A stretch of 41,530 bases of DNA from a virus, in the IMG/VR virus record IMGVR_UViG_3300025009_000215, positions 1 to 41,530 of that record; one strand, given 5' to 3'. Each line of letters opens with the position of its first letter. The first letter of the stretch is position 1. The translations under genes and the position numbers were made by a program. Under the pieces are notes generated by a model. That model did not search any database, had not been told where the DNA came from, and saw only the letters and a program-made list of their open reading frames with translations. This document shows, piece by piece, positions 28,053 through 36,334 of the stretch.

Positions 28053-28828
28053 AAATCTACATAGTAATTCCCCATTTTATAATCAACGAAGAGCTTGTTC
28101 AGCTGGCTAAAAACGCTATCAAATCGTTCAGAGATACATCCGATTGCGTGATAGTTAGTTGTGATGACTGCTCTCCGTATGACTCAGGTTTTTTAAAAGA
28201 AATTTCAGATGTTTATATACGAAACGAGAAAAATAAAGGTTTTGCAGGAAACTGTAATGTAGGTTTTAATTGGATATTAGAAAATGAAAAAGATGACTGT
28301 TGGATAGTTTGCGCTAATAACGATATAGAAGTTTATAGTGGTTGGTTCGAAGACTTTTTAAAAACTGATCAGATGTTCAAATCTGACGCTCTCGGAGGTT
28401 ATGGATACCAAAATAAAATAGTTGAAGGACGACCAATCGAAGAATACAAAACTAACCCTGGAAGTCTTTACAACTCGAATTATGTTTCAGAAGGCGGAAG
28501 CTCAGGTGATAGATTATTCCCCGGAGGATTTTATATGATACGCAAGTCTTTGCTAGAAGAATGCGGGCTATACGATGAAAATTTTGTTCACGGAGGTTAC
28601 GAAGATATAGACCTTTTCTTTCGCTGGAAAAAAGCAGGTAAAAGACTAATTATGACACCTAAAGTACCTTATTGGCATAAAGAAGGTGCGACAAGGTTTT
28701 CTGAACAAGAAAGAGGAATACAAAATAATGTTGAACCGCTAAACAGGGAGTATTTTAAGAAAAAATGGGGAATTGACGCCCATATTGGAATGCAGAGAGA
28801 TTTTAAAGATAATAGAATAAACTTATGA
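28049..28828 (+). CDS. GT2 glycosyltransferase
   Basis: 259 residues from the ATG at 28049 (ATGA overlap with the previous stop). GT-A: IYIVIPHFIINEELVQLA (3-20), VSCDDCSPYDSGF, RNEKNKGFAGNCNVGFNW, and CANNDIEVYSGWFEDFL carrying the NDxE-type metal site. Then come LFPGGFYMIRKSLLEECGLY, HGGYEDIDLFFRWKKAGKRL and WHKEGATRF. Typical rhamnosyl- or related transferase order. Likely makes surface glycans or decorates virion proteins. Confidence 0.85.
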   Translation: MKIYIVIPHFIINEELVQLAKNAIKSFRDTSDCVIVSCDDCSPYDSGFLKEISDVYIRNEKNKGFAGNCNVGFNWILENEKDDCWIVCANNDIEVYSGWFEDFLKTDQMFKSDALGGYGYQNKIVEGRPIEEYKTNPGSLYNSNYVSEGGSSGDRLFPGGFYMIRKSLLEECGLYDENFVHGGYEDIDLFFRWKKAGKRLIMTPKVPYWHKEGATRFSEQERGIQNNVEPLNREYFKKKWGIDAHIGMQRDFKDNRINL

Positions 28829-29541
28829 ATTTAAACAACGCAAGTATCCCGAGAAAATCACTAAGAGGTGAAACAAGATACTTAACCAATACCAATACAA
28901 CAACCTATCCTAATATTGATTTAGACGCGTCTATTAACCAGTATCTTGACCTTTTCACAACTGAAATTTTAGACTCAATGGATGAATGGGATTATCAAGG
29001 CGAAACAGCAACCGCAGATTTAGTAGCTTCACAGCAAGAGTATATTTTTCCGTCAGATATTTTAAAGATTAAAAGAATAGAAATAAGTTACGACGGAACA
29101 AACTGGTACAAAGCCGAACCAATGGACATTAACGAACGAGGAGAAGCGACTGACACAACCAGTATCGCAAGTGATTTCACGACATCTGAACCATTCTTTG
29201 ACTTAATGGATAACTCAGTAATGCTTTATCCGATACCTAGCGCAAATGTAACTGGAGGAATAAAGATTTGGTACGAGAAACTGCAAACAGCTCTTTCGGC
29301 TGATACTGATGAGCCTAATTTCGCTAAACCTTTCCACAAGGGATTATGCTATGCTTCCGCTAAGGATTATTTTGAAAAATATCTCGATACAAAGGGAAAC
29401 TTAGCAAAAATGCAAAACGCAGAAAATAAAATGGAAACATATATTCAAAGAATGAAAACGTTTTATAGGAAAAAGAATCAAGATAGAGCCTACAATGTCG
29501 ATGTGGCTTTTGTAGATTATGATTTTGGAAATGATTACTAA
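28825..29541 (+). CDS. Head-tail connector/adaptor-like protein
   Basis: 238 residues, overlapping the GT2 stop by four bases. YPNIDLDASINQYLDLFTTE then a long helix, WDYQGETATADLVASQQEYI, SDILKIKRIEISYDGTNWYK and KPFHKGLCYASAKDYFEKYL. The pattern of N-helices, a YxFPSDILKIKRIE strand, beta sheet and long C-terminal helix is common among phage connector proteins (Gp4/Gp6-type adaptors). Return to structural genes after the sugar cassette fits this. Confidence 0.6.
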   Translation: MNLNNASIPRKSLRGETRYLTNTNTTTYPNIDLDASINQYLDLFTTEILDSMDEWDYQGETATADLVASQQEYIFPSDILKIKRIEISYDGTNWYKAEPMDINERGEATDTTSIASDFTTSEPFFDLMDNSVMLYPIPSANVTGGIKIWYEKLQTALSADTDEPNFAKPFHKGLCYASAKDYFEKYLDTKGNLAKMQNAENKMETYIQRMKTFYRKKNQDRAYNVDVAFVDYDFGNDY

Positions 29542-29556
29542 TTATTAAAAAATAGT

Positions 29557-29598
29557 ATGGCAATAGAATCAACAGACATCAAGTTTCAATTAAGTTAA
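29557..29598 (+). pseudogene. Truncated 5' end of the 30325 virion gene
   Basis: ATG at 29557 gives MAIESTDIKFQLS and then TAA at 29596. The last seven codons repeat exactly at 30343-30363 in the intact gene. This is the original gene start cut off by the HNH insertion. Confidence 0.75.
29575..29595 (+). repeat. 21-bp target duplication, left copy
   Basis: Starts GACATCAAGTTTCAATT; identical to 30343-30363. The pair flanks the HNH gene. The inserted unit, counting one copy, is 768 bp. Confidence 0.9.
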
Positions 29599-29612
29599 AA
29601 AAATGATATACT
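29585..29612 (+). promoter_or_regulatory. Possible promoter for the inserted HNH gene
   Basis: TTCAAT (29585-29590), 16-bp spacer, TATACT (29607-29612), about 28 bases before the ATG. The -35 is weak. Confidence 0.35.
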
Positions 29613-29639
29613 ATAGATATAAATAATAAGTTTGTATCT

Positions 29640-30320
29640 ATGGAATGTAAAAAATGTGGTAAAGTATTTATTAGGAATAGAAAATGGCAGAAATTTTGTT
29701 CAGATAAATGTGCAATAAAATTCAGAAATGGTGGACACACAATAAAATTATGCGAATATTGTAAACATAAATACAAAGGGAGAAAAACACAAAAATACTG
29801 TAGTAAGAAATGTCACTCAAGTGCATTAGTAAAATTTAAAATATGTCCAATTTGCAATAATAAATTCAGTCCATCTCATAAAGTTAATGTCTACTGCTCA
29901 AGAAAATGTTCTTCTGAAAATAAGTCAATAAAAAATAGGGTTAATACTGTCTGTAATAATTGCGGAAAAGAAATAATAAGACCGAAAAGCCAAATAAAAA
30001 ATCTTAATTTTTGCTCAAGAGTGTGTATGGGCAAGTATTATTCAGAGAATTTTTTTGGGGAAAGGCATCATTTATGGGGAGGAGGAAAAATAGACGGTAG
30101 GGGGTATAATTGGAGAAAAATAAGGAAAGAAGTGCTAAAAAGAGATAACAAATCTTGCAAAATATGTGGTGTATCTCCAGAGAACACGACAACGCTAGAT
30201 GTCCATCATATAATAAAATACAGAGATTTCGATAATTCAAAAGACGCAAATAATTTAACTAATTTAATCCTAGTTTGTAAAAAATGTCATACTAAGGTTT
30301 TTACAAATAAAGGACAATAA
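29640..30320 (+). CDS. HNH homing endonuclease with four zinc knuckles
   Basis: 226 residues. Four repeats of CxxC...(F/Y)CSxxC fall at about 3-24, 38-58, 69-89 and 105-129. They form a string of small zinc fingers for DNA recognition. The C-terminal HNH is complete: CKICGVSPENTTTLDVHHI and NLILVCKKCH (about 173-222). It splits an upstream fragment from the intact gene that starts at 30325, between 21-bp direct repeats. Its composition is more AT- and Lys-rich than the virion genes around it. A recent selfish insertion. Confidence 0.88.
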   Translation: MECKKCGKVFIRNRKWQKFCSDKCAIKFRNGGHTIKLCEYCKHKYKGRKTQKYCSKKCHSSALVKFKICPICNNKFSPSHKVNVYCSRKCSSENKSIKNRVNTVCNNCGKEIIRPKSQIKNLNFCSRVCMGKYYSENFFGERHHLWGGGKIDGRGYNWRKIRKEVLKRDNKSCKICGVSPENTTTLDVHHIIKYRDFDNSKDANNLTNLILVCKKCHTKVFTNKGQ

Positions 30321-30324
30321 AAAT

Positions 30325-30834
30325 GTGAGCATAATTTCAAGTGACATCAAGTTTCAATTAAGTGGAGGTGCCGCCAACGCAGACGTAAACGCTTCTCTAG
30401 GGGGCGCAGTTTCAAGTACTGAGATTGTGGATGATACAGTAAATAATCTTTTCGCTTACGCTCCTGCAACGGAATCAGAAGCAGGCTCGACTAAGTACAG
30501 AGGGTTTTTCGTAAAGAATACTCACGCAACAATTACCGCAGTAGCACCAAAGATTTACATCAATTCAAACACTCCGTCCGCTACAACCGCAGTAACTGTC
30601 GCTCTCGCTGCCGAAACAGGTTCACCAATGGACACCATTGCAAATGAAGATATCGCCCCTGATCCAGCAGTTACATTCGTAACCGCAGTAGATTTCGCTA
30701 ACGGTCTTTCTCTCGGAGATTTAGCTCCTGGAGAAGTGAAAGGTGTTTGGGTAAAATGGGTAATTAACGCTGGAACTATCGCAACTAATGACGTAATGAC
30801 TTTCACAGTAAAAGGAGAAACTAGCGCGACTTAA
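30325..30834 (+). CDS. Virion protein with rebuilt GTG start
   Basis: 169 residues from GTG at 30325. The sequence after the first 13 codons is Ala/Thr/Val-rich and beta-type (SGGAANADVNASLGGAVSST, FFVKNTHATITAVAPKIYIN, GVWVKWVINAGTI), like a phage capsid- or tail-surface Ig-like protein. The first residues (MSIISSDIKFQLSGG) differ from the presumed original (MAIESTDIKFQLSGG, split off at 29557) only in the first six codons, which now come from the insert's 3' end. Confidence 0.7.
   Translation: MSIISSDIKFQLSGGAANADVNASLGGAVSSTEIVDDTVNNLFAYAPATESEAGSTKYRGFFVKNTHATITAVAPKIYINSNTPSATTAVTVALAAETGSPMDTIANEDIAPDPAVTFVTAVDFANGLSLGDLAPGEVKGVWVKWVINAGTIATNDVMTFTVKGETSAT
30343..30363 (+). repeat. 21-bp target duplication, right copy
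   Basis: Exact repeat of 29575-29595. Here it continues into the intact coding sequence (GGAGGTGCC). Confidence 0.9.
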
Positions 30835-30849
30835 TTTTAAAAAAACTTT

Positions 30850-32028
30850 ATGGCTCTTGAACGAAAAGATAATATTGGCGACACAAGCACCACGACAGGG
30901 ACAGGCACACTAAATTTGGCAGCTACTGCGCAAACAGGTGCTAGAATTTTCGCTGGCAATGTAACTTCTGGTGCGACTGTTCGCTATCACATTGAAAACG
31001 CTGACCAAACAGAATGGGAAATTGGTGAAGGTGTTTTTACTGACGGTGCGCCAGATACTTTGACTCGTGTTACTGTTTACGCTTCTTCTAATGCTGGTTC
31101 TTTAGTTGATTTTTCCGCAGGGACGAAGAATGTTAGTTTGGTTCATACTGTACAAGATATGACACCAGCCACAGGAGCAGAAATAAACACTGGAACAGAT
31201 GACGCTAAATTCGCGACTCCTAAGGCTATAGCAGATAGTTTTGTAAATAATCTAAAATACGCCGCTGATGCTGGGGCTTCTGACGACTACGCTATTACTG
31301 TCGACCCTGCTCCTTCTGCTTATGCAATTGGTCAGACTTACTTATTCAAAGCAAACACTGCCAATACAGGTGCTGCGACTTTAAATGTAAACTCATTAGG
31401 AGCAAAAACAATTAAAAAGAAAGGAAATACTGATTTAGCAAATAATGATATCTTGGCTAATAATATGGTTTTAGTTGCTTTCAATGAAGTGCAAGTAGCT
31501 GGTGCAACGATTGATAGTTATTCAGAGTCTAATTACGATAATGACCAAGCTCTTAATAATACTTTTTCAAAATTAGCTCAGGCGTTTACTTGTTCAACAT
31601 TATCAATTTTAACAAGTTGTAAAATATATAGTAAAAAAACTGGTAGTCCAACTGGTAACGCTGTTGCTAAACTTTACACTATATCTGGAACGTATGGCAC
31701 AAATGCTGTTCCGACTGGTACGGCATTAGCTACATCTGGAAATTTAGATGTATCTACTATAACAACATCCAATACGCTTATTACTTTCACATTTGCAGAT
31801 GGCTATGAAATGCAACCAGGGCAGTATTGTATTTGTATAGAATATTCTAACGGCGATGCTTCTAACTATGTTAGATGGGGTTCTGACGAAACTTCTCCTA
31901 GTCACGGAGGAAATGGTTCAAGATATTCAGATTCTTGGACAGGAAGCAATGTTTGGGATTTTTGTTTCTATGTATATGGTACAAGTCGCAATATGCGTTT
32001 CGAAATGTTAAGCCAAATAGCTAATTAG
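30850..32028 (+). CDS. Tail-fibre/receptor-binding-like protein
   Basis: 392 residues. The start (ERKDNIGDTSTTTGTGTLNL, with VRYHIENADQTEWEIGEGVF) is the N-terminal domain found in many tail fibres; ATPKAIADSFVNNLKY is the helix that ends it. Middle: DYAITVDPAPSAYAIGQTYL repeat. The C-terminal half (about 225-380) is a beta sandwich with GQYCICIEYSNGDASNYVRW and SWTGSNVWDFCFYVYGT, like carbohydrate-binding modules. Likely binds a host surface sugar. Confidence 0.65.
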   Translation: MALERKDNIGDTSTTTGTGTLNLAATAQTGARIFAGNVTSGATVRYHIENADQTEWEIGEGVFTDGAPDTLTRVTVYASSNAGSLVDFSAGTKNVSLVHTVQDMTPATGAEINTGTDDAKFATPKAIADSFVNNLKYAADAGASDDYAITVDPAPSAYAIGQTYLFKANTANTGAATLNVNSLGAKTIKKKGNTDLANNDILANNMVLVAFNEVQVAGATIDSYSESNYDNDQALNNTFSKLAQAFTCSTLSILTSCKIYSKKTGSPTGNAVAKLYTISGTYGTNAVPTGTALATSGNLDVSTITTSNTLITFTFADGYEMQPGQYCICIEYSNGDASNYVRWGSDETSPSHGGNGSRYSDSWTGSNVWDFCFYVYGTSRNMRFEMLSQIAN

Positions 32029-32029
32029 T

Positions 32030-32083
32030 ATGTACGAAATAATAACTCTCTTAAAAAGATTTTGGAAGTTAATGGAAATATAA
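32030..32083 (+). CDS. Possible 17-residue peptide
   Basis: ATG at 32030, one base after the fibre stop, TAA at 32081, encoding MYEIITLLKRFWKLMEI, an amphipathic helix. The next gene begins one base later. Tight fit is the only support. Confidence 0.3.
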   Translation: MYEIITLLKRFWKLMEI

Positions 32084-32084
32084 T

Positions 32085-32429
32085 ATGTACGGAACAAGAA
32101 AATACGGAACTACAAAATACGGTGTTAGAGGAATAAGCAAATTGTATTTCATTGCTACATTGACTCTGAAACGAACTGTGCGGGCGTATGTTTCCACTAC
32201 TTCAACTCTGAAACGAACTGTAAGAGAATTTGTCAGCCAATCGCTGACTTTAAAAAGAACTATCCGAGAATTTGTTTCCGCTACACTGACATTAAGGAGA
32301 AAAATCGGGTTATGGACACCAAGAACTAAACCAACAACTAATTGGACAGAGAGAACTAAACCTACGACTCTATGGTCAGGGAGAACAAAACCGTCTACTA
32401 ATTGGACAAACAGAACTAAGCCACAATAA
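32085..32429 (+). CDS. Short-repeat basic protein
   Basis: 114 residues, pI high, built from repeats: a YGT(R/T)KYG start, four (S/T)LKRT(V/I)R(E/A)(F/Y)VS-like units (about 24-72), then (R)TKPTT(N/L)W units (about 80-112). The DNA repeats too (CTGAAACGAACTGT). No fold is obvious. The position between tail genes suggests a small tail or adhesion component that changes by repeat recombination. Confidence 0.6.
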   Translation: MYGTRKYGTTKYGVRGISKLYFIATLTLKRTVRAYVSTTSTLKRTVREFVSQSLTLKRTIREFVSATLTLRRKIGLWTPRTKPTTNWTERTKPTTLWSGRTKPSTNWTNRTKPQ

Positions 32430-32431
32430 AT

Positions 32432-33946
32432 ATGCCTAATAACGATATACAATTTGGTAAATGGTGGAACGGATTATCTGCGTTGGGAAAAATGCAACAA
32501 GATAAATTCGTTACGCTTGACAACTGCGATATTCACAGCGAAGTAGGTTTAGTTATGCCCCAATTAGCAATGACTAGCGAAAGCACTACACCAAATGAGG
32601 CTTGTTTGAATGCCATAGACCCGTCTGGAAATATCTTTTTTTGTTCAACTGCCAGTGGTAAGATTTGGAAAAGGACAACCGCAGGAGCTTATTCATTAGT
32701 GGCGACAAATTCAAACGGAGCGCATACAGGATGTAGATACTTTAATGGTTTTTTGTGGTATTGGACATCAACTAAATTAGGCTATTATCAAATTTCAGGT
32801 TCAGTTACTCTTTCGATAGCCAGCCCTTGTGTCGTTACTCTCGCCTCTCATGGACTCGTAACAGGTCAAGCGGTAACATTTTCAACTACTGGAGCATTAC
32901 CAACAGGTATTACGGCAGGGACTACCTATTATGTAAGACCAGACACTTCTCTCACGGAAGTAAATGAATTTTGGCTATATGATACAGAGGCTCACGCAAC
33001 AACCGGAGGATCGACAGGTCGTATTGATACATCCGGAAGTCAATCAGGCACGCATACTATGTTTGTGCATTCATTTGCTACCGGGACTGATTTTAGAGAA
33101 GGTATAGAGGCAAATAATACTTTGATTATTGCTAACGGAAGATATATTGCCAGAATTGACGCAACCAACACTTTTTCAGCTAACGAATTGACTTTACCAG
33201 CCCAATATAAAGCGACTTGTCTAAAAAACATCGGAGATGATGTTTTGATTGGGACTTATGTTTCAACTGATGTAGCTTATTGCAGAGTATTTTTGTGGGA
33301 TACTGTTTCGACAAGTTGGACATTCGAGGATGAAGTATTTGAAATTGGAATAAATTGCTTTGTTCAACTAGACAATATTATTGTCGCTCAATGCGGAACT
33401 TCTGGTAGATTTTATTACTGGACAGGCAGGCAGATGAGTTATTTTGGAAAGATTAGAGGCATAACGACAGCTTTGGGAGAGCAAAAATCAGTTGTATATA
33501 ACGGACGACCATTATTTGCTAACGCTACAAAGATTTACAGCATTCACAGAGAAGATTCAGCATTGCCGTTTGCTTTTTGCGGTGAGTATACTTGCACAGG
33601 GACTATCCAAAGCCTTGCGGTACAAGGGCAAACTCTCCTCGCTAGCGTAGGAACAGGAGTAGATAAAAAAGGAACAGCTTACGCCACTGCTATTATAGAA
33701 ACTCCGGAATCACAAAATAAGATTGCCGATATTAGGATAGGATATGATATTTATCCCGAAGGAGTTGGGATTGAAACAAAGATGAATGGCGGAAGCTATG
33801 TCGCACAAACTGAAATAATCGACATAAACGAAAGAGAAGTATATTTTGACGGAGGACTTGAGTATGGAGTGATTGCTCAGGCGAAAATAACCCTAACTCC
33901 AAGCGGTTCTAATATACCAAAAGTTAAATTGATTAAATTTTTATGA
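32432..33946 (+). CDS. Beta-propeller-like tail protein
   Basis: 504 residues, beta-rich with repeated short strands (NIFFCSTASGKIWKR, GFLWYWTSTKLGYY, NTLIIANGRYIARID, DDVLIGTYVSTDVAYCRVFL, IYSIHREDSALPFAF). These look like blades of a propeller, as in podovirus tail-nozzle proteins. An insertion (about 125-210) resembles an Ig/carbohydrate-binding domain (PCVVTLASHGLVTGQAVTF). The C-terminal strand region is IRIGYDIYPEGVGIETKM. Likely the tail tip or nozzle; not proven. Confidence 0.55.
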   Translation: MPNNDIQFGKWWNGLSALGKMQQDKFVTLDNCDIHSEVGLVMPQLAMTSESTTPNEACLNAIDPSGNIFFCSTASGKIWKRTTAGAYSLVATNSNGAHTGCRYFNGFLWYWTSTKLGYYQISGSVTLSIASPCVVTLASHGLVTGQAVTFSTTGALPTGITAGTTYYVRPDTSLTEVNEFWLYDTEAHATTGGSTGRIDTSGSQSGTHTMFVHSFATGTDFREGIEANNTLIIANGRYIARIDATNTFSANELTLPAQYKATCLKNIGDDVLIGTYVSTDVAYCRVFLWDTVSTSWTFEDEVFEIGINCFVQLDNIIVAQCGTSGRFYYWTGRQMSYFGKIRGITTALGEQKSVVYNGRPLFANATKIYSIHREDSALPFAFCGEYTCTGTIQSLAVQGQTLLASVGTGVDKKGTAYATAIIETPESQNKIADIRIGYDIYPEGVGIETKMNGGSYVAQTEIIDINEREVYFDGGLEYGVIAQAKITLTPSGSNIPKVKLIKFL

Positions 33947-34110
33947 GTGAATTTACATTAGAGCAACAACCTATACCTGAAACCGAAAGTGGAGAAGTGT
34001 TTAAAAATGTTAAAGAGCTAAAAATCGGAAACGGACGCTGGAAAATAGACAATACCGCGCTTAGATTATATGATGAAAATGATAATTGTATAATTTATTT
34101 AGGAGAATGA
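33943..34110 (+). CDS. 55-residue tail-region protein
   Basis: ATG overlaps the preceding stop (33943) and its TGA overlaps the next ATG. KELKIGNGRWKIDNTALRLY then CIIYLGE is a single beta meander, the kind of short head domain placed before tail fibres. Probable tail accessory. Confidence 0.5.
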   Translation: MSEFTLEQQPIPETESGEVFKNVKELKIGNGRWKIDNTALRLYDENDNCIIYLGE

Positions 34111-34538
34111 GTAAATTAAAAATATTGAAATATGGAGAAACAGATATAGAAAGCACGGATATTTGGAGATTTGCTTTTCATTCTGATTATCCAACTTTCA
34201 AAATAGCTACAAATGGTAACGATACTTTCAGCATTGCTTCAGGAAACAATTTTGGAGAAAAAGTAGTTACTCATAATTTAGGTTATATACCGTTTGTTTT
34301 CGCGGCAGTCGAGTATAATTCAAAACTATTTCTAGTTACAAGATATGTTCTTTCAGGTGAAACAGTTCCAGCTACTCACGATTGGCTAGGAGATATTGAC
34401 AGCGAATTGATTTTTGAATTAGTGATAACATCTACCCAAATAAAGATAGGCGCAAGTATATTTGATAGCCCTGATGCGACAGTAAATAATACAGTGAATT
34501 TAAGGGCGCACTGGATAATTATGTTAGATGAATTTTAA
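34107..34538 (+). CDS. Tail protein with HNLGY domain
   Basis: 143 residues from the ATG at 34107 (an in-frame TTG at 34086 is less likely). VTHNLGYIPFVFAAVEYNSK and ELVITSTQIKIGASIF form a domain shared with the next gene product. Many tail fibres have such an HNLGYxP module. Probably a tail-tip or fibre adaptor. Confidence 0.6.
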   Translation: MSKLKILKYGETDIESTDIWRFAFHSDYPTFKIATNGNDTFSIASGNNFGEKVVTHNLGYIPFVFAAVEYNSKLFLVTRYVLSGETVPATHDWLGDIDSELIFELVITSTQIKIGASIFDSPDATVNNTVNLRAHWIIMLDEF

Positions 34539-35353
34539 TGGCAATTTTAAAAGTAGCAAAACCAGGAGGCAGTATTGATGACGCAGAAAAAAACCTAGTT
34601 ATGACTAGCGAAAGAAGTTGTATGATTGAGTTTGCGAGTGGCTCTGATTCTGTAACAACATCTGGAGGTTCTGCCACAAAAAACATTTCAAATCAGCTAG
34701 GATATTTTGCAGATTATTTTATTTTCGTGAGAGACCCGGACAATACAGATAGATGGTTTCCTATAAATAATGAAATAAGTCTTAATGTTGATGTTTTTTC
34801 TGACGTTGGCAAGTATGTTGAATCTCACTTAACTACATCAAATTTAGTGCTTAGAATTTATCAGGGAAGTGAAATAGGGGATAAGACGTATAATTTTTTT
34901 TACATCATTCACGCGAATAGACCAGATAACGCAGTTGGAACTGGAAATTCTAATGTTTCAGGAAAACTAAGAATAGCTAAAGACGGATACAACGCCGAAA
35001 CTGAAACAGACGCAAGGAATATGAAGTTTTTTAGCGGAAAGAATGTGCCGAAGGTAGATGTTAATTTATCCGGAAACAATTCGCTTACTGTTTCAGCCAG
35101 GGTTGATGAATTTACTTACAGATTAGGAAGTGTAGCGATAAATCACAATCTAGGGTATGTTCCTGTATGTTATGTTGTGGACAGCAGTAATGGAGCAATG
35201 TTTCCAGCGGTAGGAATACCAAGGGACGGAGAAGATTTGATATTAAATTACTATATTACATCGACTCAATTAGTAATAACAGCAATAAATCCGGCAGATT
35301 TTTCTCAAACTGTAAATTTTAAATATAAAATACTAAGAGATAAAATTATCTAA
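34538..35353 (+). CDS. Tail protein, paralogue of the preceding gene
   Basis: 271 residues, start overlapping the previous stop. The C-terminal half (NHNLGYVPVCYVVDSSNGAM, YYITSTQLVITAINPADFSQ) aligns with the previous protein. The N-terminal half is an additional similar beta domain (NISNQLGYFADYFIFVRDPD). Suggests duplication and extension of one tail domain. Confidence 0.6.
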   Translation: MAILKVAKPGGSIDDAEKNLVMTSERSCMIEFASGSDSVTTSGGSATKNISNQLGYFADYFIFVRDPDNTDRWFPINNEISLNVDVFSDVGKYVESHLTTSNLVLRIYQGSEIGDKTYNFFYIIHANRPDNAVGTGNSNVSGKLRIAKDGYNAETETDARNMKFFSGKNVPKVDVNLSGNNSLTVSARVDEFTYRLGSVAINHNLGYVPVCYVVDSSNGAMFPAVGIPRDGEDLILNYYITSTQLVITAINPADFSQTVNFKYKILRDKII

Positions 35354-35357
35354 AAAT

Positions 35358-36332
35358 ATGGCAGAACAAATTTATCAACAACCAACACTAGCAAGCAATC
35401 TGATCACTCCGACAGCTTCTTCGGTATATTCACCTGAGAATGTAACCCAAACATTGACACAACCAGCGCCTAAGCCAAATTTGTCAGACCCATTTGGATT
35501 ATATGAGCAGTATATGAAATCTCCCGATATTTTGGCAACACAACAACAAGTATCAGATACTCAAAAAGCTATCAACGCTTCACAGCAGGCTCTCAGAGGC
35601 ACTACAAGAGCTTTAGAGGGGCAGAACATTGGAGCAATGGGTGGAACAGGGGCAAGCGTTAATTTGATTGGTCAACAGGTTGGTAGAGCCAGACAACTCA
35701 CCGCAGACGAACTAGCTGGACTAGGGGAGAATCTTCAAGCGCAAACAGCGTATTTGAATACTTTGCAATCAGACGCTCAAAATCGTTACCAAATCGCTCA
35801 ACAAGAACGAGCGCAACTGCAAGACCTAATTAGGCAAACTGGAGGAAAAGCTAATATTACTTATTCAGATAGTTATGAAACAGCGTTGCAAAAAGCCTCT
35901 AAGTATGAAGAAAAGGTCAAGGAAGATACATACAAATCAGATCTAAAAAAGACACTACAATCTTTAGGATTAAGTCTAAAGACTAAAAAAGGCGGAACAC
36001 TTGATACGAAAGGAATGGAGAAAAAACTCACCGAATACTACAAGAAACAAGATATTTCTAAAAAAGAAATGGAAGCCATCGAAAAATCTATAAAATTAAA
36101 AGAACTAAATAAACCGTATTACAAACCAGAAGGAGAATCTAAAGATGACTTAACTACAGAAGGAACGCAAGGAATAAATTCATTTTTCGATAACGTAAAA
36201 GGTGATGACGGAAAAGTTTCTCCTCAAGACTGGGCAGAAGCTAAAAGCCAATGGGCTCAAAATGGACTATCAACAGCTAGTTTTAATGCAATTTTCGGAA
36301 AGTGGAAAGACTCTAATGATAAATACCTATAA
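35358..36332 (+). CDS. Internal virion/ejection-like protein with EF-hand-like loop
   Basis: 324 residues, Gln/Ala-rich and helical in the middle (about 65-170: LATQQQVSDTQKAINASQQA, YQIAQQERAQLQDLIRQTGG). A Gly/Ala stretch (GQNIGAMGGTGASVNLIGQQ) lies within it. Near the end, DNVKGDDGKVSPQDWAEAKS looks like an EF-hand calcium loop. Followed by two very long proteins, as with T7-like core/ejection genes 14-16. Role inferred from order. Confidence 0.5.
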   Translation: MAEQIYQQPTLASNLITPTASSVYSPENVTQTLTQPAPKPNLSDPFGLYEQYMKSPDILATQQQVSDTQKAINASQQALRGTTRALEGQNIGAMGGTGASVNLIGQQVGRARQLTADELAGLGENLQAQTAYLNTLQSDAQNRYQIAQQERAQLQDLIRQTGGKANITYSDSYETALQKASKYEEKVKEDTYKSDLKKTLQSLGLSLKTKKGGTLDTKGMEKKLTEYYKKQDISKKEMEAIEKSIKLKELNKPYYKPEGESKDDLTTEGTQGINSFFDNVKGDDGKVSPQDWAEAKSQWAQNGLSTASFNAIFGKWKDSNDKYL

Positions 36333-36334
36333 TT

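Noticed and set aside
29596-30342. Group I intron or intein around the HNH gene
   Set aside because: No intron core was apparent, the upstream fragment ends in a stop, and the 21-bp direct repeat plus a new GTG start explain the arrangement without splicing.
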